Positions 1 to 7,783 of a DNA stretch of 53,651 nt are shown here, piece by piece. The notes under the pieces were generated by a model. That model was not told where the DNA came from, searched no databases, and worked only from the letters and a program-made list of their open reading frames with translations. Where the stretch lies: assembly GCA_964519035.1 (NCBI GenBank), contig CAZFKZ010000008.1:1-53651 (forward strand). The letters are read 5' to 3'. Position 1 is the stretch's first letter. Each line of letters begins with the position of its first letter. This stretch comes from CAJJBL01 sp964519035 (GTDB taxonomy: Bacteria > Pseudomonadota > Alphaproteobacteria > Puniceispirillales > Marisalimonadaceae). The position numbers and the translations under genes were made by a program.

Positions 1-14
1 TAAGAACTGGTGTT

Positions 15-755
15 ATGGATATCAAGTCTACGGAACTTTATGATATTTATTGCTTTATAGCCAAAGAACTTACTAGTTGCCCTGTTAGTTGGACAGGGTT
101 AATAGATGCAGATAGACAATTTATGTTGGCTAGAGATGGGTTTCCTGATGAGGTTCCATTTGAAATGCCGAGAGAACAAACTTTATGTCAATTTGCGTTA
201 GAAAACAGGAAACCACTCATAATTAATAATATGAAAAAAGATATACGTTTTAAACATCATCCTGCCGTTACAGAAATTGGGGTGATGTTTTACGCAGCAT
301 TTCCTGTGATTACATCAGACGGTTATACATTGGGAACTTTATGTGTAAGTGATATAAAACCCAGACGTTTATCTCAACATATTATAAAACTATTAATTAA
401 CTTGGCATCCAAGCTTGCTTATCAGTTAGAAGTGCAAGTAGCTCAAAGAAAAAATACAGCAGAGACTTTCATAATTATTTTAGAAAAATTAAATGCACGG
501 TTTCCTGAACTATCAATTATAGATGGAATACTTTTATTGAAGTTCCTGATAAACGATATTATCAACAATGAAGAAAAATTGAAAATTGTAAAACTAGGAT
601 TAGCAGATACGAATGGAAAAAATATAGAGCTAAACAAATTAGGAAGAGAATTACAAGACGAGTTAAATCTAAACGTAGGAACATTAAAGAGATTGAAAAA
701 TGTTATTTCTGATGAAACAGAATTAATGAATCTATTAGACGAATTAAAAGGATAG
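15..755 (+). CDS. GAF-domain protein
   Basis: A cytoplasmic protein of 246 residues whose residues about 5-140 read as a GAF domain of the type found in bacterial sensors: a GLIDADRQF strand, a PREQTLCQFAL helix and a LGTLCVSDIKPR strand. The C-terminal 100 residues are helical and charged and contain no recognisable kinase, cyclase or HTH domain, so the signalling output is unknown. No transmembrane segment is visible. The frame is open to the left edge of the window, so the true start may lie upstream, although the domain looks complete from this ATG. The next gene begins two bases after its stop, so the two are probably co-transcribed. A sensory role is inferred from the fold only. Confidence 0.75.
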   Translation: MDIKSTELYDIYCFIAKELTSCPVSWTGLIDADRQFMLARDGFPDEVPFEMPREQTLCQFALENRKPLIINNMKKDIRFKHHPAVTEIGVMFYAAFPVITSDGYTLGTLCVSDIKPRRLSQHIIKLLINLASKLAYQLEVQVAQRKNTAETFIIILEKLNARFPELSIIDGILLLKFLINDIINNEEKLKIVKLGLADTNGKNIELNKLGRELQDELNLNVGTLKRLKNVISDETELMNLLDELKG

Positions 756-757
756 TT

Positions 758-1072
758 ATGTTTGGAAAAATTTTAAATTTTCGTTTCCCTTCAGTTAGTG
801 AAGCTAAGCTTGCTGCATCTTTTTGTTCAGAAAAATTTGGATCTAAAATTTCTAAATTTGATATAGTTGGTTTGAATATTTTTATAGGGCAAGCAGGTGA
901 TCTTAATGTTTCTATTAAATTTGAAAATTCAAATGCAGTTAATAAATTTGAAGAAAACTACAAAGATATAATAGCTGAATTAAAACAAAGTTTAGTTTTC
1001 AAAGAAAATAACTTCATTGGTGTTTGTACATTTACTTATGAAAAAGAGGCGGCATCTACAGAAACCAATTAG
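758..1072 (+). CDS. Hypothetical protein, 104 aa
   Basis: I do not recognise this family. The protein is small, soluble and without signal peptide, rich in Phe and Lys, and ends in a hydrophilic tail (residues about 95-104). The alternating pattern (GDLNVSIKF, NNFIGVCTFTYE) suggests an alpha/beta fold. It has an AAGGA ribosome-binding site inside the 3' end of the preceding GAF gene and starts two bases after that gene's stop, so translation is probably coupled. A role with the GAF protein is inference from position alone. Confidence 0.6.
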   Translation: MFGKILNFRFPSVSEAKLAASFCSEKFGSKISKFDIVGLNIFIGQAGDLNVSIKFENSNAVNKFEENYKDIIAELKQSLVFKENNFIGVCTFTYEKEAASTETN

Positions 1073-1100
1073 AAATAAAATAAAATTTTAAGGTCTTAAC

Positions 1101-2021
1101 ATGATTAATTCTAAAGAAACATTTGAAGGCACTTGGCCTTTCTTACCTCATTTTTATAATGGTAACGGTTTTAAACAACATTATGTAGATGAAGGACCCA
1201 AAAATGGTGATACTATTATATGTCTCCATGGAGAACCTACTTGGGGATATATATATAGAAAATTTATACCTCAACTTTCAGATAAATTTAGAGTTATAGT
1301 TCCAGATATGATGGGTTTTGGTAAGTCAGAAACACCTCAAGATAAAGAATATACTCTTAAAACTCATGTGGAAAATCTCTCTAACTTAATTAATTATTTA
1401 AAATTAGATAATATTATATTTGTTGGGCAAGATTGGGGTGGGCCAATTACTGGTGCTTATGCAATCAGAAATTTAGAACGAGTAAGAGGATTTGTTTTGA
1501 TTAATACATTGTTTGGCTATAGCAGAGAAGAAAGGCCAAAAAGTTTAACTCCATGGTTTCAGTGGATAAAAAAACATCATGAACAAAACACTCTCGAAGG
1601 TATTTTAGGTGAACTTAATTCTACTTTATTATCAGTTATGAAAATTCCAAATTTCACCAATAATAATATTATAGATGATAACTGGATTAATGCTTATTCT
1701 TCACAATTTCCTGATAGAGCAAGTTGTTTAGGAGCAATTAACTTTCCTCTTGATGCACTTTTAAATAGAATTGTTCCATTTATTGTCGAAGGAATTAAGC
1801 ATGGAGATTTAAAGCAACTTTCTTCTAAGCCAGCAATTCTAGCATATGGGATGCAGGATAAAGCTATTGATCCAGATTATGCTATTAGGGATTTTAAAGC
1901 TTTGTTTCCTGGATCAAAAGTTACAGAAATACCTGGAGCAGGTCATTACTCTCAAGAAGATGAACCTCAAATTTTAATAGATCTAATTAAAAAATTTATG
2001 GATGAAAATAAAAAAGCATGA
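1101..2021 (+). CDS. Alpha/beta hydrolase, haloalkane dehalogenase-like
   Basis: A 306-residue alpha/beta hydrolase with the signature of haloalkane dehalogenases and close relatives. The oxyanion motif HGEPTW lies at residues 43-48. The nucleophile elbow GQDWGG has Asp111 in place of the serine of esterases, followed by Trp112, which in dehalogenases helps bind halide. Candidate acid and base are Asp253 (YGMQDK) and His282 (GAGHY). Dehalogenases hydrolyse carbon-halogen bonds to alcohols, but this superfamily also contains epoxide hydrolases with an Asp nucleophile, and the natural substrate cannot be read from sequence. An AAGG ribosome-binding site at 1089-1092 supports the start. Its stop overlaps the next start (ATGA), so the two genes are coupled. 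Confidence 0.85.
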   Translation: MINSKETFEGTWPFLPHFYNGNGFKQHYVDEGPKNGDTIICLHGEPTWGYIYRKFIPQLSDKFRVIVPDMMGFGKSETPQDKEYTLKTHVENLSNLINYLKLDNIIFVGQDWGGPITGAYAIRNLERVRGFVLINTLFGYSREERPKSLTPWFQWIKKHHEQNTLEGILGELNSTLLSVMKIPNFTNNNIIDDNWINAYSSQFPDRASCLGAINFPLDALLNRIVPFIVEGIKHGDLKQLSSKPAILAYGMQDKAIDPDYAIRDFKALFPGSKVTEIPGAGHYSQEDEPQILIDLIKKFMDENKKA

Positions 2022-2365
2022 CATTTATTTATAAAATTTGTTTAATTAATGAATGGGAAGCATCTTTAAAAGCTGGCTTTTTTTTAGGATCAAAGGTGGA
2101 TATAGAAGATGGTTTTATTCACTTCTCAACTAAAGATCAATTATCCATTACAATTTCAAAACATTTTTTTGGACAAAAAGATCTATTAATAATTGAATTT
2201 GATACAAAATTATTAGGATCAGGACTGAAATGGGAAAAATCAAGAGGTGATGATTTGTTCCCACATTTCTATGGAGATTTAAATACTAATTTAGCTAACA
2301 AAGTCAAAAAATTGTATTTATGTACTGATGGTTCTCATAAACTTCCTGAAAACTTTTTCTCCTAA
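2018..2365 (+). CDS. DUF952 family protein
   Basis: A 115-residue protein with the DUF952 pattern: IYKI near the start, DGFIHFST at about residues 31-38, and LKWEKSRGDDLFPHFYG at about 70-86. The family is widespread, small and of unproven function. The start overlaps the stop of the hydrolase gene by four bases, implying translational coupling. Its 3' end overlaps, tail to tail, the last 48 bases of the glycosyltransferase gene on the other strand. I see no signal peptide or membrane segment. Confidence 0.8.
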   Translation: MTFIYKICLINEWEASLKAGFFLGSKVDIEDGFIHFSTKDQLSITISKHFFGQKDLLIIEFDTKLLGSGLKWEKSRGDDLFPHFYGDLNTNLANKVKKLYLCTDGSHKLPENFFS

Positions 2366-3400
2366 AAACTCATCAATAAACTGCTTTTTAGCTTGAGAAC
2401 CGAACTTTTCTCTTTTTTTGTTATTATTTATTGCTTCAAGAAGAACATTTAATAATTCATCTTTATTTAAAGGGTCAACGCACCAACCAGTTTTTTTATC
2501 TAAAACTGCATCCTTTACTCCACCTTCAACTCCAGCTATAGATGGAATACCATACGCTGCTGCTTCAATATAGGATATACCGAACCCTTCTATTGATTTA
2601 CCAACACTATATGATGGCATTATGAAAAGATCAGAAGAGTTGAGAAAATAGTCTTTATCTTGGTTGTTTATTTTACCAATTAATTTTACTTGATTGGATA
2701 AATTTAGAAGTTTTATTTTTTCTTCTATTTGTTTTTTTTGATTACCAATTCCACAAATGTTCCAAACAAATGAATGTTTAATAGAATTGCTTTTAACAAG
2801 AGATCCTAAAGCATCTAAAACTAATGAAATTCCTTTTCTTTCTTCTAGCCTTGAAATAGATAAAAAATTAAGTGTATTTAGAGACCTAAATGAATTTTGT
2901 TTGTTTATATTAACTTTTTTTAGTGAATAAGTAGGAGGTATAACTGACTTTTTAGTATCAGTTATGTCTAAATTATTAATTAATTCATGTGTGTATTTAG
3001 AACTACATATTATATGAGTTGCTCTATCTAAAGATTTTTTTATTAGAGAAATTTTTTTAGTTACAGATAAATATTCTTGACCATGCGCTAAGACAATAAC
3101 TTTATCTGCATTGTGGGGAACGGCCTTAACTGATTTCCAGCTATCACAGATTATTATGTCACCATCTTTAAAGACTTTAGAAACAAGTTTTTTTTTAATA
3201 AAACTTCTAAATACTTTTGGAGAAAAATTATTATGAATAAAAATTTTTTCATTCCAAATTTTATTTTTTTTTGAAATAAAATGATCTGGAAAAACATGTG
3301 TTTCGGCTAAAGATCCGAGACTTTTGCTTAAAGCAATCATCACAGTTTGCATTCCACCAGTCCTTGGCGCAAAAGTTTGTGTAACTAAAATATACTTCAT
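2318..3400 (-). CDS. Glycosyltransferase, GT4-like (GT-B fold)
   Basis: A 360-residue GT-B glycosyltransferase. The N-terminal Rossmann half starts TQTFAPRTGGMQ, the loop typical of GT4 enzymes. The C-terminal nucleotide-sugar half contains FLSISRLEERKG (about residue 180) and the EGFGISYIEAAAYGIP block with the ExxxxxxxE arrangement, followed by GVEGGVKDAV. Such enzymes transfer a sugar from an NDP-donor during lipopolysaccharide, capsule or glycolipid synthesis at the inner face of the membrane; donor and acceptor are not predictable here. It is a lone gene without other polysaccharide genes nearby. Its 3' end overlaps the DUF952 gene convergently. Confidence 0.85.
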   Translation of the reverse strand: MKYILVTQTFAPRTGGMQTVMIALSKSLGSLAETHVFPDHFISKKNKIWNEKIFIHNNFSPKVFRSFIKKKLVSKVFKDGDIIICDSWKSVKAVPHNADKVIVLAHGQEYLSVTKKISLIKKSLDRATHIICSSKYTHELINNLDITDTKKSVIPPTYSLKKVNINKQNSFRSLNTLNFLSISRLEERKGISLVLDALGSLVKSNSIKHSFVWNICGIGNQKKQIEEKIKLLNLSNQVKLIGKINNQDKDYFLNSSDLFIMPSYSVGKSIEGFGISYIEAAAYGIPSIAGVEGGVKDAVLDKKTGWCVDPLNKDELLNVLLEAINNNKKREKFGSQAKKQFIDEFLGEKVFRKFMRTIST

Positions 3401-3502
3401 ATTATCTCAAATCTCAAAATATATATGTACCATTAAATTTAAAAATTTGCATTTAACGTTTATTATATATAAATATTTAACATAATATTTTATGAGGTTA
3501 TA

Positions 3503-4114
3503 ATGTATAAATTAAGTTTCAGTCCAGCTTCCCCTTATGTTCGTAAAGTAAGGATGGCTGCTTTTAACTCCGGTCTAGATTCACAGCTTGAACTTGTGAC
3601 AGCTAATACTCAAGATGAAAAAGATAGTCTTAGACAACAAAATCCTTTGGGTAAGATACCAATAGTTACAAAACCAGATGGAACTTATTTATTTGATAGC
3701 AGAGTCATTATTGATCACTTTAATAGAATAGGTGGTAATCTTATACCTGAAAATGGTGATGAAAGAGATATTGTTTTAACAAGAGCTGCTCTTTCAGAAG
3801 GTCTTATAGATGCCTCATTATTAATAGTTTATTCAAGTCGTTATTCTAATGGTGAAACACCTTCCCAAATTTGGTTAGATTTACAAATAGGCAAAATAGA
3901 TAGCACATTAAATTTTTTAGAAACAGATATTGTTAATTGGGTAAATCCTGCTGGGTTTCATGCGGCTAATATTGGTCTAGCTTCAGCTTTAGGTTATTTG
4001 ACATTTAGAGAAGTAAGAGATTGGAGAACAAATAGACCTAATTTACAAAATTGGTATGATAATGTTGCATCAAGCCTTCCTGGTTTTAACGAAACGAAAC
4101 CCGTAAGTCCTTAA
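3503..4114 (+). CDS. Glutathione S-transferase family protein
   Basis: A 203-residue soluble GST-like protein. The thioredoxin-like N-terminal half carries SPASPYVRKVRMA (residues about 7-19), NPLGKIPIV with the cis-Pro that packs against glutathione (about 46-54), and LFDSRVIIDHF with the Asp-Ser pair that usually binds the gamma-glutamyl group. The C-terminal half is helical. A GAGG ribosome-binding site at 3494-3497 supports the ATG. It stands alone between two minus-strand genes, so it probably has its own promoter in the 100-base gap upstream. The substrate is unknown; conjugation, isomerisation and peroxidase roles are all possible. Confidence 0.88.
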   Translation: MYKLSFSPASPYVRKVRMAAFNSGLDSQLELVTANTQDEKDSLRQQNPLGKIPIVTKPDGTYLFDSRVIIDHFNRIGGNLIPENGDERDIVLTRAALSEGLIDASLLIVYSSRYSNGETPSQIWLDLQIGKIDSTLNFLETDIVNWVNPAGFHAANIGLASALGYLTFREVRDWRTNRPNLQNWYDNVASSLPGFNETKPVSP

Positions 4115-4118
4115 AAGA

Positions 4119-5366
4119 CTATGGTAGAATTAAAACCGCTCTAAAATCGTTCACATTTGTAAGAGTGGGAGATGTGAAAATTAAACCTTCCACGGATTTA
4201 AAAAAAGAATAAGAATTATTATCTTTTAAATAATCTATTGCATTAAGATTGTTTATAATTGATTTTGAAATTGTGTTGGGTGAAATAAATGCGCCTGCAT
4301 TGTCTTCAATACCATCAATACCATCAGTATCAATTGCCAGGGCATATACTCCCTCTACTCCATTAAGTGAAATTGCCATAGATAACATAAACTCAGTATT
4401 TCGACCTCCTTTTCCTTTACCTTTGACTGTTACTGTCGTTTCTCCTCCTGACAGGAGTAAAATTGGTTTCTTTAAAATTATATTTTTATATTTTCTTTCT
4501 TCTTTAATTTTAATAGCCAACTTAGCCATTTTTTTACCTTCTAAATAGGCTTCTCCCTCTAAAGTGTCGGATAAAATAATTGGTTCATATCCTTCATTTC
4601 TAGCTTTTAAGGCCGCATTTTCTAACGACATCATTGGAGTGGCAAGCATGTAACTAGGGGCATAAGTTAACTTTGGTAACTTATTATTTAATATTGATTT
4701 TTTAATTTTTTCACTAATACTAATTTTGTAATCATTTAAAATTGATAATGAATCGAAGTTTTCTCCTCTTGCTTGAATTGTTGGGCCAGAACCAATATGC
4801 GCTGGGTCATCCCCTGGAATATCTGATATCATATAAGTTGTAATTTGTGCTGGATAAATAGCCTTTGCAAGACGACCACCTTTGATTTGTGACAAAGATC
4901 TTCTTACAATATTCATCTTGTCTATGCTTGCACCAGAATTCAATAATTCGTTATTTATTTTTTGTTTTTCTTCAAACATAACGCCATCAGCTGGGAGTGT
5001 TAGTAAAGAAGAAGCTCCTCCTGATATCAGAAAAACAATATGATCGTCTCGAGTAGCTTTTTTAGCTAAATTAAATAGCATTTTAGTTGCTTCTAACCCT
5101 TTTTTATCTGGGCTTGGATGAGAGGCTTCTATAACCTTAATAAACTTAGTTTTTGTATAATGTCCATATCTAGTTATAACCATCCCTTCTAAACTATGCT
5201 TGTATGATTTCTCAAACTCTGCAGCCATACTGGCGGCTGCTTTGCCTGCTCCCAGAACAATTAACTTTCCTTTAGGTTTTAATGGAAGATGTTTAAATTT
5301 ATTTATTGGCATGGCAGCTTCTAAAGCTGAATTCATTATTAATTTTAAGGAATGTAATATTTCCAT
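4119..5366 (-). CDS. Glycerate 2-kinase (MOFRL family)
   Basis: A 415-residue protein with the full two-domain architecture of glycerate 2-kinases (GckA/TtuD group, formerly annotated as hydroxypyruvate reductase). The N-terminal DUF4147 domain contains GAGKAAASMA, EASHPSPDKKG and FLISGGASSLL, then RRSLSQIKGGRLA and SDIPGDDPAHIGSGP. The C-terminal MOFRL domain contains LLSGGETTV, GRNTEFML and AIDTDGIDG. The enzyme phosphorylates D-glycerate with ATP to 2-phosphoglycerate, linking glyoxylate, serine, tartrate or sugar-acid breakdown to lower glycolysis. It could serve the tartrate- and tetronate-type enzymes encoded further along, although it is not in an operon with them. Confidence 0.9.
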   Translation of the reverse strand: MEILHSLKLIMNSALEAAMPINKFKHLPLKPKGKLIVLGAGKAAASMAAEFEKSYKHSLEGMVITRYGHYTKTKFIKVIEASHPSPDKKGLEATKMLFNLAKKATRDDHIVFLISGGASSLLTLPADGVMFEEKQKINNELLNSGASIDKMNIVRRSLSQIKGGRLAKAIYPAQITTYMISDIPGDDPAHIGSGPTIQARGENFDSLSILNDYKISISEKIKKSILNNKLPKLTYAPSYMLATPMMSLENAALKARNEGYEPIILSDTLEGEAYLEGKKMAKLAIKIKEERKYKNIILKKPILLLSGGETTVTVKGKGKGGRNTEFMLSMAISLNGVEGVYALAIDTDGIDGIEDNAGAFISPNTISKSIINNLNAIDYLKDNNSYSFFKSVEGLIFTSPTLTNVNDFRAVLILP

Positions 5367-5467
5367 AATTTATTAAAAATCCTTATTTTATATTTTGAAG
5401 GTTGACGAATAATAAGTATAAATTCAATATGATATAAAGTTTTAAAATATAATACTATAGGAATTAC

Positions 5468-6253
5468 ATGTCTATTATACAAAATACAATTATTGGCAAC
5501 ACACTGTTATTAACTCTAAACAATGCAGAAAAAAGAAATTCAATGGTCCTCGGTTTTCATGATGAATTCCAGTCCTCTATTAAAAAAGCAGAAGAAAATA
5601 AGAATATATTTTCTATAGTTATTACAGGTGCTGGAAATTTTTTCTGTGCAGGGGGTGATTTAAACGCCCTTAAAACAAGAAGGAGCATGACAGAAGATGA
5701 AAGATATAAAACATTAAATCAACTGAATGGGACAATTCAATCAATATATAATTGTTCAAAGCCTGTTATTTCAGCTATTGAAGGTGGAGCTGCTGGTGCT
5801 GGAGTGTCTCTAGCTATGGCATGTGACTTGGTTGTTATGAGTGAACATACTTTTTTCTCATTAGCTTATGTTAAGATAGGTCTTACACCTGATGGAGCTG
5901 CTACGAAATTTTTAGCAGAAACAATGCCGCGTCAATTATTATCAGAAATGGCTATGATAGGTGGAAAAATAGATGCCTCTAGATTATATCAAATTGGAGC
6001 AATTAATGTTTTAGCTCAAGCCGGTAATGCAAAAGAAACAGCTTTAGAACTATCTAAAAATTTTGATAATCTTCCTAAAAATTCCATTTCAAGAATAAAA
6101 AAATTATCAAGACAAGCTTATGACAACACTTTCGAAGATCAGTTAAAATTAGAAACAGATTTTATGGTTAAGTCTCAAGGTGATAAAGAAAGTATGGAAG
6201 GAATAGATGCTTTTTTAGAAAAAAGAAATCCAGACTATAAAAAACTAAGATAG
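5468..6253 (+). CDS. Enoyl-CoA hydratase/isomerase family protein (PaaG-like)
   Basis: A 261-residue crotonase-fold protein. The oxyanion-hole segments are FCAGGDLN (about residues 59-66) and GGAAGAGVSLAMACD (about 106-120). Aligned by motif with rat mitochondrial enoyl-CoA hydratase, neither catalytic glutamate is present: position 144 is Ser (GVSLAMACD) and position 164 is Tyr (SLAYVKIG). The segment IGLTPDGA has an Asp where PaaG-type isomerases have their catalytic Asp. I therefore favour an isomerase or other crotonase activity over classical hydration. It is monocistronic on the plus strand. The gene immediately downstream has its own sigma-54 promoter, beginning 12 bases after this stop codon. 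Confidence 0.85.
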   Translation: MSIIQNTIIGNTLLLTLNNAEKRNSMVLGFHDEFQSSIKKAEENKNIFSIVITGAGNFFCAGGDLNALKTRRSMTEDERYKTLNQLNGTIQSIYNCSKPVISAIEGGAAGAGVSLAMACDLVVMSEHTFFSLAYVKIGLTPDGAATKFLAETMPRQLLSEMAMIGGKIDASRLYQIGAINVLAQAGNAKETALELSKNFDNLPKNSISRIKKLSRQAYDNTFEDQLKLETDFMVKSQGDKESMEGIDAFLEKRNPDYKKLR

Positions 6254-6264
6254 TTTTTTTTAAA

Positions 6265-6280
6265 TGGCACATTGATTGCA
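6265..6280 (+). promoter_or_regulatory. Sigma-54 (-24/-12) promoter
   Basis: TGGCAC, five bases, then TTGCA: an exact match to the sigma-54 consensus with GG (6266-6267) and GC (6278-6279) separated by ten bases. If C6279 is -12, transcription starts at about 6291, which is the A of the ATG of the following transglycosylase gene, giving a leaderless message. Confidence 0.75.
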
Positions 6281-6290
6281 AATTAGCGTT

Positions 6291-6989
6291 ATGTTCTTTT
6301 TAAAAAAACTATTTTATATCTCAAACTTATTAATCTTATTTTTATTATTAGGATTGCAAAATAGTCTAGCTTCGAGTGAGATTAAAAATAGATGTGAAAA
6401 TATTATCAATAAAATTGAAAGCTTAACTGATATTCCTAAAGGATTACTATTAGGTATAGGAAAAACTGAAGCAGGCAGAGTTTCAGCAAAAAAAGAATTA
6501 ATTGTATGGCCATGGACAGTAAATCATGCAGGTAAAAGTCTTTTTTTTGATAATAAAAAACAGATGTCGAATTATGTATTAAAGCATTTACTTAAAGGTG
6601 ATAAAAATCTTGATGTTGGGTGTATGCAAGTTAATTTAAAATGGCATAAACATAATTTTAAAAAAGTTTCGGATATGTTTTCTATTGAACCGAATATCTC
6701 TTATGCAGCATCTTTTTTATTACAATTAAAAAATACACATAACACATGGGATGAAGCTATTAAACACTATCATTCTTCAGACCCTATCAAAAATATACCA
6801 TATTTAAAAAAGGTTTCATATTTTTGGAAGAAAAGAGATAATAAAGTTATGTTATTAGCTAATAATGATAAGAAAAAAGTTCTTAACCCTAAAAAATCTT
6901 CAACAAATTCTATTAAATCTAGTCAACCTTATCTTTTTGCTAGAATAGAAAAAGTGAATTTCTTTAGAAAAATTTTTGCACAAAAATAA
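6291..6989 (+). CDS. Lytic transglycosylase (SLT-like), exported
   Basis: An exported protein of 232 residues. Residues about 1-28 form a signal peptide with a long Leu/Ile-rich core ending near LASSE. The mature part is a lysozyme-like SLT domain: the candidate catalytic Glu lies in IGKTEAGR, and the substrate-groove motif DVGCMQVNLKWH is characteristic. A helix with SYAASFLLQL and the HYHS segment follow. The tail after about residue 190 is basic and low in complexity. An upstream TTG at 6276 is in frame but lies inside the sigma-54 promoter, so the ATG at 6291 is preferred. Sigma-54 control links it to flagellar genes elsewhere in the window; a role in opening peptidoglycan for the flagellar rod, as SLT proteins do in bacteria whose FlgJ lacks a hydrolase domain, is inference. 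Confidence 0.8.
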   Translation: MFFLKKLFYISNLLILFLLLGLQNSLASSEIKNRCENIINKIESLTDIPKGLLLGIGKTEAGRVSAKKELIVWPWTVNHAGKSLFFDNKKQMSNYVLKHLLKGDKNLDVGCMQVNLKWHKHNFKKVSDMFSIEPNISYAASFLLQLKNTHNTWDEAIKHYHSSDPIKNIPYLKKVSYFWKKRDNKVMLLANNDKKKVLNPKKSSTNSIKSSQPYLFARIEKVNFFRKIFAQK

Positions 6990-7078
6990 ATTAATTATTT
7001 GATTTAAAATTAAATATGTAAATAGTTAAGTAGTTAACTATGTCAGAAAAATTAATTTTAAATAATGAGGTAAATTTT

Positions 7079-7750
7079 ATGAATGTTAAAGACGCTTTTA
7101 TTTCTAGAAGATCGGTAAGAAGATTTTTACCTGACCCAGTTTCAAAAGAAAAAATAAATAATATTTTAGAATGTTCTGCTTTTGCACCTAGTGGGCACAA
7201 CATTCAGCCTTGGCATGTTTATGTTGTAGAGGGGAGAAAAAAAGAAGCCATTACTAATTCAATTTTAGATTCTATAAATGATGGGTCTGCTAAAAATTTT
7301 AAACAAGAGTTTGATTATTATCCTACTGAATGGTTTGAGCCATTTGTATCAAGAAGGAGAGCAGTTGGTTTCGAATTATATAAACTTCTTGATATTGGTA
7401 GAGATGATTTTAAAGCAAGAGATAAACAAATGCAGGAAAACTTCCATTTCTTTGGAGCTCCCGTAGGCATGTTTATTACTATGGATAGACGCCTTGCAAC
7501 TGGTACTTTTATGGATGTTGGTATGTTTATCCAAAGTATACTAGTTGGAGCAAGAGGAGAAGGGCTGCATACCTGTGGTCAAGTCGCTTTTACAAAGTTT
7601 CATACATTAATAGCTGATCAACTTAATTTTAAAGAAAATGAAATGCTGGTATGTGGAGTTTCGATAGGCTATGAAGATACTAATGCACCTGAGAATGCTC
7701 TTAGAGTTAAAAAATTAGACTATTCAGAATTTACAACATTTCTATCATAA
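7079..7750 (+). CDS. Nitroreductase family protein
   Basis: A 223-residue FMN-dependent nitroreductase. The N-terminal block SRRSVRRFLPDPVS and the APSGHNIQPWHVYVV segment bind FMN phosphate and ring, and GEGLHTCGQVAF with CGVSIGYED near the C-terminus completes the flavin site. These enzymes reduce nitroaromatics, quinones or enones with NAD(P)H. A longer form from ATG 7040 is possible, but GAGG at 7067-7070 is well spaced for the ATG at 7079, and family members start close to this point. Substrate unknown. It lies ahead of an MFS transporter and may be co-transcribed with it (33-base gap). Confidence 0.88.
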   Translation: MNVKDAFISRRSVRRFLPDPVSKEKINNILECSAFAPSGHNIQPWHVYVVEGRKKEAITNSILDSINDGSAKNFKQEFDYYPTEWFEPFVSRRRAVGFELYKLLDIGRDDFKARDKQMQENFHFFGAPVGMFITMDRRLATGTFMDVGMFIQSILVGARGEGLHTCGQVAFTKFHTLIADQLNFKENEMLVCGVSIGYEDTNAPENALRVKKLDYSEFTTFLS

Positions 7751-7783
7751 TTACTCTAACAAATTAAATTAAGGTTTCATAAA

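Noticed and set aside
5402..5436. TTGACG with downstream AT-rich hexamers as a sigma-70 promoter for the crotonase gene
   Set aside because: No -10 hexamer at 16-18 bases matches well; in DNA this AT-rich such hits are expected by chance.
6276..6290. TTG start giving a longer transglycosylase
   Set aside because: The codon lies within the -12 element of the sigma-54 promoter and would not be transcribed from it.
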